Below are positions 1-7,271 of a stretch of DNA of 21,787 nucleotides, in pieces. This DNA is from Spirochaetales bacterium (GTDB taxonomy: Bacteria; Spirochaetota; Spirochaetia; DSM-27196; SLST01): positions 1 to 21,787 of the forward strand of contig SLST01000146.1 of the NCBI GenBank assembly GCA_007130265.1, read 5' to 3'. The translations under genes were made by a program, and so were the position numbers. Every line of letters begins with the position of its first letter. Positions within the stretch are counted from its first letter, which is position 1. The notes beneath the pieces were generated by a model. It was not told the origin of the DNA. It saw only the letters and a list, made by a program, of their open reading frames with translations, and searched no databases.

Positions 1-29
1 ATTCCCGGCTTGACCTTTAGCTTACCCAT
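1..29 (-). CDS. 5' end of an unidentified gene, cut by the window edge
   Basis: Only the first nine codons lie in the window, reading MGKLKVKPG. The start is well supported: AAGGAG sits five bases upstream of the ATG, and a near-consensus sigma70 promoter lies just beyond it. The basic N-terminus is too short to identify a family. It reads in the same direction as the amidase gene, but its own promoter suggests it is transcribed independently. Function is unknown. Confidence 0.6.
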
Positions 30-34
30 ACGTA

Positions 35-40
35 CTCCTT
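35..40 (-). promoter_or_regulatory. Shine-Dalgarno site AAGGAG for the truncated gene
   Basis: AAGGAG on the minus strand is followed by five bases and an ATG. Together with the promoter upstream it is the main evidence that the nine visible codons are the start of a real gene. Confidence 0.6.
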
Positions 41-54
41 CAGACCTTTATTGC

Positions 55-82
55 ATTGTAGCGTCCTCGAGAGCTTTGTCAA
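55..82 (-). promoter_or_regulatory. Near-consensus sigma70 promoter
   Basis: On the minus strand a perfect -35 (TTGACA, 77-82) is followed by 16 bases and a 5/6 -10 (TACAAT, 55-60). Transcription should begin near position 48 and give a leader of about 20 bases carrying the AAGGAG site. It lies directly after the stop codon of the amidase gene and drives the truncated gene at the left edge. Confidence 0.75.
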
Positions 83-109
83 TCCGGATGGCGTCGTGGG
101 GTTGCGGCG

Positions 110-1183
110 CTACTGCAGCTGTTCGAAGTCGCGAACGTAGGCGGCGATTCCTGAGGCGATCGCGGCGGCGATCTCGCGGCGGTACTCGGAGGTAGCCAGC
201 AGATCGAGGTCGACCCGATTGTTGATGAAGCCGGTCTCGATGAGAATCGACGGCATCCGCGCCTCGCGTACGACGAAGAAGTTCGCCACGCGAACCCCGC
301 GCTCGATCGGCGTTTCAGGGAGGTCACGCGCGATCGCGTCGAGGACGGCCTTGCCCATAAGGACGCTCTCCACCGTATACTCCTCTTCCTTGAGGTCGTT
401 GAGGATGGAGGATACTTCGGGTTCGAGCGAGGCCGCGATCTCCTCTTCGAGCACCTGTCGCCGTTGCGTCGCGGGAAGGTAGTAGATCTCAACGCCGCGC
501 GCGTCGGTCCACGGCAAGGGGCTCGCGTTCACGTGAAGCGAGACGAAGAGCACGTTGTCCAGCGGATCATCGCGAAGCGAATGAGCGAACTCCGTTCGGT
601 CCTTGAGCGGGAGATAGACGTCGGATTCACGAGTCAGAACGATCTCGGGACCATCGAGAAGCATCGAGAGCTCGGCCTTCAGGTGCCTGGCCATCTCGAG
701 CACGATATCCTTCTCGTAGTAGGTAATGGTCTCTCCGTCGACCGTGAGGCTGCGAAAGGTACCCGGATCGCGTCCGCCGTGCCCCGGATCGATGACGATG
801 GCTTTCACCGGCCGCAGTCGTAGCGGGTCGATCTGATCGCCAAGACGCTCGACAAGGGTGGCGAAAGTCGCTCCAGGGACGCGCAGACGCCCGCGATCGT
901 AGACGATCGGTTCTATCCGCAGCAGCTCGTCGAAGTTGACGACGGCGATCGGCTCCCCGGGTGCGAAGCTGATCGAGTCGAGCCCGCTCCAGAGAACGCC
1001 GGTTCGGGTGAACTCGTCCCACTCGAGCACGGCTCCGGTCTGCTCGAGCAGGTCGACGATGTCGGTCGAGACCGACGAATCGGGTGCGTTGCGCGCGGAC
1101 TCGGCGGCACCGGTCGAGACGGTGGCGGCGAGCAGCAGCACGCACATGAGGTTGAACGGCGACCGATGCGAAAGAGTGAACAT
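110..1183 (-). CDS. N-acetylmuramoyl-L-alanine amidase (Amidase_3), secreted
   Basis: This zinc hydrolase cleaves the amide bond between MurNAc and the stem peptide of peptidoglycan, acting outside the cytoplasmic membrane in cell separation or wall turnover. The 357-residue product starts with a signal peptide (hydrophobic core about 13-24, likely cleavage near A27). Residues 40-125 form a poorly conserved region that could be an AMIN-like or targeting domain. The Amidase_3 domain spans about 127-353, with zinc ligands H135 (IDPGHGG), E157 (YYEKD) and H217 (SLHVNA) and catalytic E316 (ILIETGF). All key residues are present, so it should be active. It begins 47 bases after the histidine kinase stop on the same strand and may be co-transcribed; a weak GATACT nine bases before the ATG could be its own -10. 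The family is certain; the AmiA/B/C-type subclass is not assignable. Confidence 0.92.
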   Translation of the reverse strand: MFTLSHRSPFNLMCVLLLAATVSTGAAESARNAPDSSVSTDIVDLLEQTGAVLEWDEFTRTGVLWSGLDSISFAPGEPIAVVNFDELLRIEPIVYDRGRLRVPGATFATLVERLGDQIDPLRLRPVKAIVIDPGHGGRDPGTFRSLTVDGETITYYEKDIVLEMARHLKAELSMLLDGPEIVLTRESDVYLPLKDRTEFAHSLRDDPLDNVLFVSLHVNASPLPWTDARGVEIYYLPATQRRQVLEEEIAASLEPEVSSILNDLKEEEYTVESVLMGKAVLDAIARDLPETPIERGVRVANFFVVREARMPSILIETGFINNRVDLDLLATSEYRREIAAAIASGIAAYVRDFEQLQ

Positions 1184-1230
1184 CCCACTCTCAGTATCGA
1201 CAGAACAGCGCCCGAATTGACAGGCTGTGT

Positions 1231-2520
1231 CTATCCGCGCGGCTGTTTCCCCGGCAGGAGCACGGTAACGGTCGTACCGGCTTCCTCTGAGGTGGTGTAG
1301 TCGATCGTCCCGCTATGCACTTTGGCGATGAGCGCCGCTACGTACGTCCCGAGCCCGGTACCGTTCTTCTTGCCGCTCGTCGTGTAGCGATCGAAGAAGA
1401 CCGCTCGCATCTCCGCGGGAACCGCGCTGCGGTTGTGGATCGCAACCCGATAGTTCTCGCCGGTCGTCACGCGCACGGTTACCTCGTCTCCTTCCGACGA
1501 TGCCTCCACGGCGTTGCGTATTAGATTGGCGAAGGCCTGCGAGAGGTAGAGCCGCTCGCCCTCGAGCGGCAGGTGAGCCGTCCACGAAATCGGTCTCGCG
1601 TCGGTCTCGAATACGACGTCGACACCCATACTCCCGGCGAGCGGCTCGATCTCACGACGCACCTCCTGCAGCACGGTCACGAGATTCACCGGTTGCACCT
1701 TCAGGACATAACTCCCCTCTTCCATCCTGATGAGGTCCATGCTGCTCGAGAGCATCGAATCGAGTTTGCGCCCCGACTCACGGATGACCATGCACAGCTC
1801 ACGATGCTCGTCGCGGAGCTCATCAACCATCATGATCTCGGCCGCGGCGATGATCCCGTTCAGCGGGTTGCGCAGATCGTGGCGGATCATCCGTTCCACC
1901 TGCGCTTTGACCTTCTCGAGCTCTTCGCGCTGCGCAATCTCGTAGTTCAAGCGCTCCACGGTGGCCTCAAGCGCCTTTTCCGCACGCTTGCGGTCGCTGA
2001 TATCCAGGACGAAGGTCACCTTCTTCGGCCGTCCATCCACGTCTATGATGTATGCGGCGTCCGCGATGATCGCCATCGGCGTTCCATCCTTACGCACGAC
2101 GCTCCACTCTCCGCGGAGCTCGTATCGCCTGCCCATGAACTCGGCGTGGAGATGACCGAGCCGCTCCCGGTTCTCCTCCGGAACGACGATGGTGAAGTGA
2201 TTGCCGATGAGCTCGACCGGATCATACCCATAGAGGCGGCAGTAGGTCGGGTTGACGTACTCGAAGAACCCCTCTTCGTTGGTGATGCAGATACCAACCG
2301 GCGTCGACTCTATGATCTGGCGCAATCGCGCCTCACCTTGTCTGAGATCCTCGTTGTAGTTCCTGATGAGATCTTCGCGCTGGTCGGCGAGGGTGTTGAG
2401 CGTCTCGACGAACTCCCGGTACCGGGGGGAAGCGTCTTCCACGACAAGCGGCTCGTAGGCGCCGGCAATAACCGAACGCAGCAGACCGGTGATGGCGGGA
2501 AGATCAGGGTCTTTGTGCAT
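1231..2520 (-). CDS. PAS-domain sensor histidine kinase
   Basis: This cytoplasmic sensor kinase of 429 residues has no membrane segment. In order it has a helical N-terminus (about 1-60), one PAS/PAC domain (about 62-178), a coiled-coil linker (178-208), a HisKA dimerisation domain with phosphoacceptor H214 in RHDLRNPLN, and a HATPase_c domain with N336 (LIRNAVEA) and a glycine-rich NGTGLG lid (386-391). The usual DxGxG box is replaced by HNRSAVP (362-368), a variant found in some PAS kinases. The reading frame stays open to a TTG at 2586, but that TTG lies inside a TTGACA -35 element, so the ATG at 2520 is chosen. No response regulator is adjacent. The HPt protein at 4.2-4.9 kb and the receiver-PAS protein at 8.4-9.8 kb are possible partners, which is speculation. 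Confidence 0.88.
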   Translation of the reverse strand: MHKDPDLPAITGLLRSVIAGAYEPLVVEDASPRYREFVETLNTLADQREDLIRNYNEDLRQGEARLRQIIESTPVGICITNEEGFFEYVNPTYCRLYGYDPVELIGNHFTIVVPEENRERLGHLHAEFMGRRYELRGEWSVVRKDGTPMAIIADAAYIIDVDGRPKKVTFVLDISDRKRAEKALEATVERLNYEIAQREELEKVKAQVERMIRHDLRNPLNGIIAAAEIMMVDELRDEHRELCMVIRESGRKLDSMLSSSMDLIRMEEGSYVLKVQPVNLVTVLQEVRREIEPLAGSMGVDVVFETDARPISWTAHLPLEGERLYLSQAFANLIRNAVEASSEGDEVTVRVTTGENYRVAIHNRSAVPAEMRAVFFDRYTTSGKKNGTGLGTYVAALIAKVHSGTIDYTTSEEAGTTVTVLLPGKQPRG

Positions 2521-2557
2521 AGGCGCCCCGGCAGCGCCAAGGAACCGCTGCCGTCTT

Positions 2558-2586
2558 GTAGTACCCGGTCGAACGGAGATTGTCAA
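2558..2586 (-). promoter_or_regulatory. Putative sigma70 promoter of the histidine kinase gene
   Basis: A perfect TTGACA (2581-2586) is followed by 17 bases and a weak TACTAC (2558-2563). An alternative -10, TACAAG at 2555-2560, has a 20-base spacer. The predicted transcript starts about 30 bases before the ATG at 2520. This argues against the longer TTG-initiated reading frame, whose start codon would be part of the -35 element. Confidence 0.5.
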
Positions 2587-2620
2587 GAATCAGTATGGAA
2601 TCAGTCGTGGACGCGAGTGG

Positions 2621-2649
2621 TGGATTCTCGGCGCGCGAGCAGCTATGCT
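2621..2649 (+). promoter_or_regulatory. Tentative promoter for the HEXXH protein gene
   Basis: TGGATT (2621-2626), 17 bases, then TATGCT (2644-2649) gives a moderate match to sigma70 and would leave a leader of about 28 bases containing GGGAG before the ATG at 2684. The -35 is poor, so this is tentative. Confidence 0.3.
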
Positions 2650-2683
2650 CGGCGGGTGCAGCTGCGGCCGCACGGGAGCTGCC

Positions 2684-3478
2684 ATGAACCAGGACCAGGT
2701 CAAGGAACGGCTGTTGCGGCTGCAGGATGATGCGGAGGAGTTCTCGCTCATCTTCAGTGGCAAGAGCAGCAGGAAGGTGAACGGACTCTACCACCCCGAG
2801 TCACGCGAGATCATCATCCACAATCGAAACTTTGAAACCGACGGCGAGCTCATGTACACGGCGATCCACGAGTTCGCCCACCATGTGCACTTCACGACTT
2901 CCTCGGTCCCGGTGGGACCGAGGTCGCATACCCTCGAGTTTCGCAGCATCCTGCACCGACTCCTCGAAAAGGCCGAGGAGGAAGGGGTATACGCGAATCC
3001 GTTCGACACCGATCCTGAGTTCCGTGCTCTGACCGACAGACTGCGAGGCGAGTTCCTGACCCGAAACGGGCAGATCATGAAAAGCTTCGGGGCGGCTCTG
3101 ATCGAAGCAGAGGCGCTCTGCCGCAAGCGCGGAGCGAGGTTCGAGGACTACGTCGAGCGCGTGCTTTCGCTGGACCGCAGAACGGCGACCACCCTCATGA
3201 AGATCCACCGGTACGACGTGAGCCCCACCCTGGGGTACCACAACATGGCCACGGTCGCAGGGATCGCCGGCGACGAGAAGCGGGCGAAGGCGGAACAGGC
3301 GTTTCTCGCCGGACGGAGCCCTGATATGGTGAAGGTTGATGTGCGCGCTCCGGCATCGGACGACGAGCTCGACCCGAGGGCGAAGCTCGAACACGAAAGG
3401 AACCGGATCCAGCGCACCATTCGCAGCCTCCAGGAGAAACTCGAAGAGATCGACGACCGGATCGGCAGGCTCGCCTGA
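2684..3478 (+). CDS. HEXXH zinc-protease-like protein with a helical C-terminal region
   Basis: The 264-residue product is not one I can name. The N-terminal part (about 20-100) carries H62-E63-F64-A65-H66, the HEXXH signature of zinc metallopeptidases, and a downstream SHTLEF (81-86). Its H82 could be a third ligand, as in the HxxxF arrangement of SprT-like proteins. Residues 135-215 include a helical stretch with a GYHNMATVAGI segment and a KAEQAFLAGRSPDMVK segment that resembles the HTH-side regions of ParB-like proteins. A coiled coil of charged heptads (about 232-263) closes the protein. There is no signal peptide, so it should be cytoplasmic. GGGAG five bases before ATG 2684 supports the start; a longer open frame begins at 2489 but would overlap the divergent kinase gene. 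The role could be DNA-linked proteolysis or regulation, in the spirit of ImmA/IrrE-type proteins, but that is inference. Confidence 0.75.
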   Translation: MNQDQVKERLLRLQDDAEEFSLIFSGKSSRKVNGLYHPESREIIIHNRNFETDGELMYTAIHEFAHHVHFTTSSVPVGPRSHTLEFRSILHRLLEKAEEEGVYANPFDTDPEFRALTDRLRGEFLTRNGQIMKSFGAALIEAEALCRKRGARFEDYVERVLSLDRRTATTLMKIHRYDVSPTLGYHNMATVAGIAGDEKRAKAEQAFLAGRSPDMVKVDVRAPASDDELDPRAKLEHERNRIQRTIRSLQEKLEEIDDRIGRLA

Positions 3479-3500
3479 ATCACGATCCAAGCGAACCAGC

Positions 3501-3529
3501 TTGAACTCGCCGTCGACAAACCGTATGGT
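3501..3529 (+). promoter_or_regulatory. Putative promoter giving a leaderless glutaredoxin transcript
   Basis: TTGAAC (3501-3506), 17 bases and TATGGT (3524-3529) precede the ATG at 3536 by only six bases, so the expected transcription start falls on the start codon. No convincing Shine-Dalgarno lies upstream of the ATG. Confidence 0.45.
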
Positions 3530-3535
3530 GTCTGC

Positions 3536-3847
3536 ATGAGTGATCCAATCGACAAAGTGGAATTCATCGAGGTTCCCGGATCGAACGAACCGCACAGACT
3601 CACGGTCTACGCGCTGTCGACCTGCGCGTTCTGCAAGAAGGCGATGCGCTATCTGGAGAACAACGGACTCACATACCGCTACGTCTTTCTCGACCAGCTT
3701 GATTTCGACCTCAAGCGAGAGGTAAAACAGGAGCTCAAGTCCAAGTTCCAGAACATTCCGGTATTTCCGGTACTGACGATCGACGATAAAGAGGTGCTGA
3801 GCGGTTTCACCGAACAGAAGTGGGCCGACCGGTTGGGCATCTCCTGA
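3536..3847 (+). CDS. Glutaredoxin-like thiol-disulfide protein
   Basis: This is a 103-residue thioredoxin-fold protein. After a 20-residue N-terminal extension it shows the first strand LTVYALSTCAFCKKA, with a C30-A-F-C33 CXXC redox pair, then the cis-proline loop FPVLTIDD and a final GFTEQKWADRL helix. The CAFC motif differs from the CPYC of classical glutaredoxins. The neighbouring ferredoxin-thioredoxin-reductase-like gene starts only seven bases after its stop, so this protein is likely the redox partner or substrate of that enzyme instead of using glutathione. There is no Shine-Dalgarno, but a -10-like TATGGT lies six bases before the ATG. The family is secure; the partner assignment is inferred from context. 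Confidence 0.85.
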   Translation: MSDPIDKVEFIEVPGSNEPHRLTVYALSTCAFCKKAMRYLENNGLTYRYVFLDQLDFDLKREVKQELKSKFQNIPVFPVLTIDDKEVLSGFTEQKWADRLGIS

Positions 3848-3854
3848 GGCAACC

Positions 3855-4193
3855 ATGGACCGAAAAGCAAAGACGCCGGAACAGGCGATGGAGTTTGCCC
3901 GCGCGGTCGCGCGGCATCAGGGGTGGGTACTGAACCCCGACGACGGTTTCGTTGCAGACCTCGCCGACGGGCTTGCACGTAACTACGGCAGGTACGGATA
4001 CTTTCTCTGCCCCTGCCGAGACGGAGACGGTGAGCGAAGCGACGACGCCGACATCATCTGTCCTTGCACGTACGCTGTGCCGGACCAGCAGGAGTATGGG
4101 CACTGCTTCTGCGGGCTGTTCCTCACCAAGGAGTTCGCGGCGCGAAGGCAGGCCCCGCAGCCGATACCGGAACGCCGCTCCGCTGAGGCGTAA
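3855..4193 (+). CDS. Ferredoxin-thioredoxin reductase catalytic-chain-like Fe-S protein
   Basis: The 112-residue product has the six-cysteine pattern of the FTR catalytic chain: C52-P-C54, C69-P-C71 and C84-F-C86. In the characterised family four of these bind a [4Fe-4S] cluster and two form an adjacent active-site disulfide, which passes ferredoxin electrons to thioredoxin. Here the spacing between the second and third pairs is longer than in the chloroplast enzyme and CHC is replaced by CFC. No variable (alpha) subunit or ferredoxin gene is adjacent. Seven bases separate it from the glutaredoxin gene, and GAGG overlapping that gene's TGA is its probable ribosome binding site. The likely role is reduction of the neighbouring glutaredoxin-like protein, an inference from linkage. 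Confidence 0.85.
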   Translation: MDRKAKTPEQAMEFARAVARHQGWVLNPDDGFVADLADGLARNYGRYGYFLCPCRDGDGERSDDADIICPCTYAVPDQQEYGHCFCGLFLTKEFAARRQAPQPIPERRSAEA

Positions 4194-4206
4194 GCGCGTC
4201 CGACCA

Positions 4207-4851
4207 TCACGACAGGCGAGCGATATATGCTTGCACCTCCTCAGCCAGTGCCGTGACGACCGGCACGAGTCGCCGGGCGTGCACCAGGCAGGGAGTCGAC
4301 CGCTCTTCCCGTGCTGCCGATTCGAGCGCGCGAGCCTCTTCCACGGCCGCGCTACACTGAAGCGTGCCGCATGTGTTCGCGAGCGAGTGAGCTGCCTTCG
4401 CGACCGCAGCGAAATCGCATCCTGTACGCTCGTCCGGCAGCGCAGCTTCGATCGAGACGAGTCGCTGGGGAGCTTCCACGGCGAACAGTCGGAGGATTTC
4501 GTGCATGACCGGAGGATTATCCCGGTGCGTCTCGATGAACGGGTGCAGATCCACCGTCGCGCGGCGCGCCCGGCGCAGGCGCGCCGCGATTGCTTCCTCC
4601 ACCGGCGCGAGATCCTGCGAAGCGGTATCCGGGACCGTAACGAGCGACATGCCAAGCGAGACACGCGTATCGTCGTCGAGCACACCGAGGGTCCCATCGC
4701 GCACAACGACCAGGTCCCACCGGCGACCATCGAGCAGCGCGGCAAGGTTCTGCGACGCCGCGACCGTAACTTGAGCCTGCGGAAAATCCTGCGCGATATG
4801 CCGCTCGAGGCGGTCGCTTAGCGCACTTGATACTGCCAGAAGCACGTCCAT
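4207..4851 (-). CDS. HPt phosphotransfer protein with a receiver-like N-terminus
   Basis: The 214-residue protein ends in a histidine phosphotransfer domain (about 105-212). H155 in KAAHSLANTCGTLQC matches the phosphoacceptor helix of HPt domains, which relay phosphate between receiver aspartates and histidine kinases. Residues 1-95 look like an alternating alpha/beta fold, with DLVVVRD ending at D52 where a receiver has its phosphorylated aspartate. The acidic pair expected near the N-terminus is absent, so this part is probably a degenerate receiver. GGGGGAG (4861-4867) nine bases before the ATG supports the start. It follows the threonine aldolase gene by 27 bases on the same strand. No kinase is adjacent, so its phosphorelay partners are unknown. 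It converges on the FTR-like gene with a 13-base gap and no visible terminator. Confidence 0.75.
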   Translation of the reverse strand: MDVLLAVSSALSDRLERHIAQDFPQAQVTVAASQNLAALLDGRRWDLVVVRDGTLGVLDDDTRVSLGMSLVTVPDTASQDLAPVEEAIAARLRRARRATVDLHPFIETHRDNPPVMHEILRLFAVEAPQRLVSIEAALPDERTGCDFAAVAKAAHSLANTCGTLQCSAAVEEARALESAAREERSTPCLVHARRLVPVVTALAEEVQAYIARLS

Positions 4852-4878
4852 GAATCAGCTCTCCCCCTGCGTCTCGGG

Positions 4879-5907
4879 TCAGTCGAGCGATCGACGTATC
4901 AGCCCAACGAGGTTGGCGACATCATCGGCATCCGTGTCGAACGAGCACATCAAACGCACGACTGAAGCCGCGTCGTCCCACACGTAGAAGAAGACCTCGC
5001 GCCGAACGGCGTCAACGACCTCCGGCGGCAGACGCACGAAAACGGCATTCGCCTCTACGGGGTAGACGACCTCAGCCGCAGGGATCCGGGACAGTTCATC
5101 CCGGAGCCTCTGAGCCATCCCGTTCGCCTTGCCGGCGAGTCGCCACCACAGATCACCACCGAAAAGCGCGGTGAACTGGGCTGCGATGAAGCGCATCTTA
5201 CTCGCGAGCTGCATCCCCTGCTTGCGAATGTAGGGGAACGCGGCAGCGAGCTCGGGCCGAAAGAAGACCACCGCCTCGCCGAACATCAACCCGTTCTTCG
5301 TGCCGCCGAGCGACAGGATGTCGACTCCGAGCTCCCGGCTGGCACTCGCGAGGTCGCAGCCGAGCGATACGGCGGCATTCGCTATGCGCGCCCCGTCCAT
5401 GTGGAGCAGCAACCCGTGACGGCGGCAGATACGGGAGATCTCCCGCACGACATCCGGTTGATAGACGGTACCGAGCTCGGTTGACTGTGTCACTGAGACG
5501 ATTCGTGGCTGAGAATGATGCTCAACGCCGACTGCGTGCAGATGACCGAGAATCTGTTCCGGACTCAGCCGGCCGTGCACGCTCGGAACGGCGAGCAGCT
5601 TCGCACCGGTGACCCGTTCGGGGGCGCCACACTCGTCGGTGTTGATGTGCGAGACATCGGTACAGACGACGCCGTGGTAACCGGCAAGCCCGGTCTGCAT
5701 TCCTAGCACGTTTGCACCAGTGCCGTTGTAGACGAAGTGAATCGCCGGCTCACCGCCGAGCAGGTCCCGGAGCACGGCCACGGCTTCAGTCGTCCATCGG
5801 TCCTCGCCGTAGGAGATCGCGTGACCAGCGTTTGCCTCGACAAGCGCGGCCACTACGTCGGAATGGACCGGTGCGCTGTTGTCACTCGCGAAGAATCGTT
5901 CACGCAT
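4879..5907 (-). CDS. ltaE: Low-specificity L-threonine aldolase family, PLP-dependent
   Basis: Enzymes of this family split L-threonine or L-allo-threonine into glycine and acetaldehyde using pyridoxal phosphate, in the cytoplasm. The 342-residue product is close to the usual family length. Visible motifs are H86 in SHINTDECGAPE, D171 in HMDGARIANAA, which contacts the cofactor ring, and K204 in LSLGGTKNGLMFGEA, the Schiff-base lysine. The ATG at 5907 is chosen because GGGGAGG lies six bases upstream and because it overlaps the TGA of the RelA/SpoT-TPR gene by eight bases, a layout typical of translational coupling. A longer frame to 6006 would run deep into that gene. Substrate preference within the beta-eliminating lyase group cannot be told from sequence alone. 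Confidence 0.88.
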   Translation of the reverse strand: MRERFFASDNSAPVHSDVVAALVEANAGHAISYGEDRWTTEAVAVLRDLLGGEPAIHFVYNGTGANVLGMQTGLAGYHGVVCTDVSHINTDECGAPERVTGAKLLAVPSVHGRLSPEQILGHLHAVGVEHHSQPRIVSVTQSTELGTVYQPDVVREISRICRRHGLLLHMDGARIANAAVSLGCDLASASRELGVDILSLGGTKNGLMFGEAVVFFRPELAAAFPYIRKQGMQLASKMRFIAAQFTALFGGDLWWRLAGKANGMAQRLRDELSRIPAAEVVYPVEANAVFVRLPPEVVDAVRREVFFYVWDDAASVVRLMCSFDTDADDVANLVGLIRRSLD

Positions 5908-7234
5908 CGGTGTCCTCCCCGTCGGCATACGCCTTTCGTTCTGCCACCGAAACGCGAAGCTGCTCGACCGCCTGCGCCGACGGGTCGACGGCCAGCGCTC
6001 GATCACAGTCTACCAGCGCATCGTCGAACCGTCCGAGCTGCGCGTGGAGCGAGGCGCGCTGGAAAAGGCACTCCACGCGGTATGGATCGTGCTCGAGGCA
6101 GGCCGTGTAGTCCTGCTCGGCGCGCTCAGCATCGCCGAGTATTCGGTACACGGTTCCGCGATAGAAGAGCGCACGCCAGTTGCTCGGATCGAGCTCGAGC
6201 GCTGCGGTGAAGTCGATCAGAGCATCGCGATACCGGGAGGAGGCGAAACGCGCCATGCCGCGATGAATGTGCACGACGGCGCGAACGTAGGCGCGGGGTC
6301 GCAGCAGGAGAATCTGCGTGTACACCTCGTCGGCCCGGGCGAAGTCGCCGGCGTTATGCGCCTGCAGAGCGACAAGCAGTTGCGCATCGAGCCCCCGGTC
6401 ACCTTCCGCCCAGGTTGACGTGGCCCCGACACCCCGACGCTCGCACCCGTCGTCGAGCAGCGCCGGCGACACGCCGAAGGTGGGACCTTCGAGCTCGAGC
6501 ATGTCGACGCCTGAATCGCCAAACTGCGGCTCACCGGTACTGTCGCTGATCACTCCCCAGAAACTCGACCGCCGCTTGCGTAGCTCTCCGTGCAATCGCC
6601 TCTGGTAGTCCCGGATTTCCTGAAAGGTGATGTCCGAAAGACTGAGGTTGGCGTTGAGCGCGGCCAGTTTGCGCTGCACGGCCTCGTCGAACGGAGTGAA
6701 GTCCGCCTTGTACACGAGCTCATGCTCGACCTCCGCCCAGGCGTCCTGGAGGATCGTGCGGATCTGGACCTCGCAATCGAAGGGACCGCCAAGATGGAAG
6801 CTCTCGAGCAGGTCGTCCGGCACCCGGATGAGGCAGTGAACCGACTCGTATCCGAACTCACGCACCGAGAACTCAGCGCCCTTGTAATCGACTTCGCTGA
6901 CGTGAAACTGCGTCCGCAGGCATCGTTCGGCGAGTGCTACATCCTCGAGAAACGGGCAGACGACTCGCAACGCGATCACATCGGTCACACACACTGCATC
7001 GGTGGCGTGGTCCGGTGTCCGCAGCAGACGAAGCAGCTTCGCGAAGTAGCTTTCGAAACTCTTTACGCGGTACTTTAGGGTCGACGTCAGACCACAGTTA
7101 CGCAGCGCAGTCCGCACGCGGCGATGGAGCTCGTGCAGGAGCTTATCGTAGGTGTCGGCATGATCGCGGTACGCCGTTTCCAGCTCAGCACGTGGGGGTA
7201 ATGGAAGCGTCACTCGAGTCACTATGGCTCCCAT
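5900..7234 (-). CDS. RelA/SpoT synthetase-domain protein with C-terminal TPR repeats
   Basis: The 444-residue protein has a RelA/SpoT nucleotidyltransferase domain (about 45-180). It shows YRVKSFESYFAKL (55-67), DVIALRVV (85-92), FGYESVHCLI (127-136) and EVQIRTILQDAWAEVEH (155-171), so residues associated with (p)ppGpp synthesis appear intact. No HD hydrolase, TGS or ACT domain is present. After a linker (about 215-280) come about four tetratricopeptide repeats (283-420), a protein-protein interaction platform. It may be a small alarmone synthetase controlled by a TPR partner, or another nucleotidyltransferase. The start is uncertain: the ATG at 7234 overlaps a putative -10 (TATCAT, 7233-7238), while GTG at 7222 would sit five bases after GGGAG. 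It is the first gene of a run with the threonine aldolase and HPt genes. Confidence 0.82.
   Translation of the reverse strand: MGAIVTRVTLPLPPRAELETAYRDHADTYDKLLHELHRRVRTALRNCGLTSTLKYRVKSFESYFAKLLRLLRTPDHATDAVCVTDVIALRVVCPFLEDVALAERCLRTQFHVSEVDYKGAEFSVREFGYESVHCLIRVPDDLLESFHLGGPFDCEVQIRTILQDAWAEVEHELVYKADFTPFDEAVQRKLAALNANLSLSDITFQEIRDYQRRLHGELRKRRSSFWGVISDSTGEPQFGDSGVDMLELEGPTFGVSPALLDDGCERRGVGATSTWAEGDRGLDAQLLVALQAHNAGDFARADEVYTQILLLRPRAYVRAVVHIHRGMARFASSRYRDALIDFTAALELDPSNWRALFYRGTVYRILGDAERAEQDYTACLEHDPYRVECLFQRASLHAQLGRFDDALVDCDRALAVDPSAQAVEQLRVSVAERKAYADGEDTDA
5914..5920 (-). promoter_or_regulatory. ltaE: Shine-Dalgarno site fixing the threonine aldolase start
   Basis: GGGGAGG on the minus strand, inside the end of the RelA/SpoT-TPR gene, lies six bases before the ATG at 5907. 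It supports the shorter reading frame and translational coupling through the eight-base gene overlap. Confidence 0.7.
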
Positions 7235-7260
7235 GATAGCACAGCGCACGAAGAGATCAA
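7233..7260 (-). promoter_or_regulatory. Putative promoter of the RelA/SpoT-TPR operon
   Basis: TTGATC (7255-7260), 16 bases, TATCAT (7233-7238) gives 4/6 and 5/6 matches. If used, the start near 7226 lies downstream of the annotated ATG, and translation would begin at GTG 7222 with a leader of only about four bases. Confidence 0.4.
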
Positions 7261-7271
7261 ATGGAGGAGAA

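Noticed and set aside
2521..2586. N-terminal extension of the histidine kinase to TTG 2586
   Set aside because: The TTG is part of a TTGACA -35 element and the extension has no family character.
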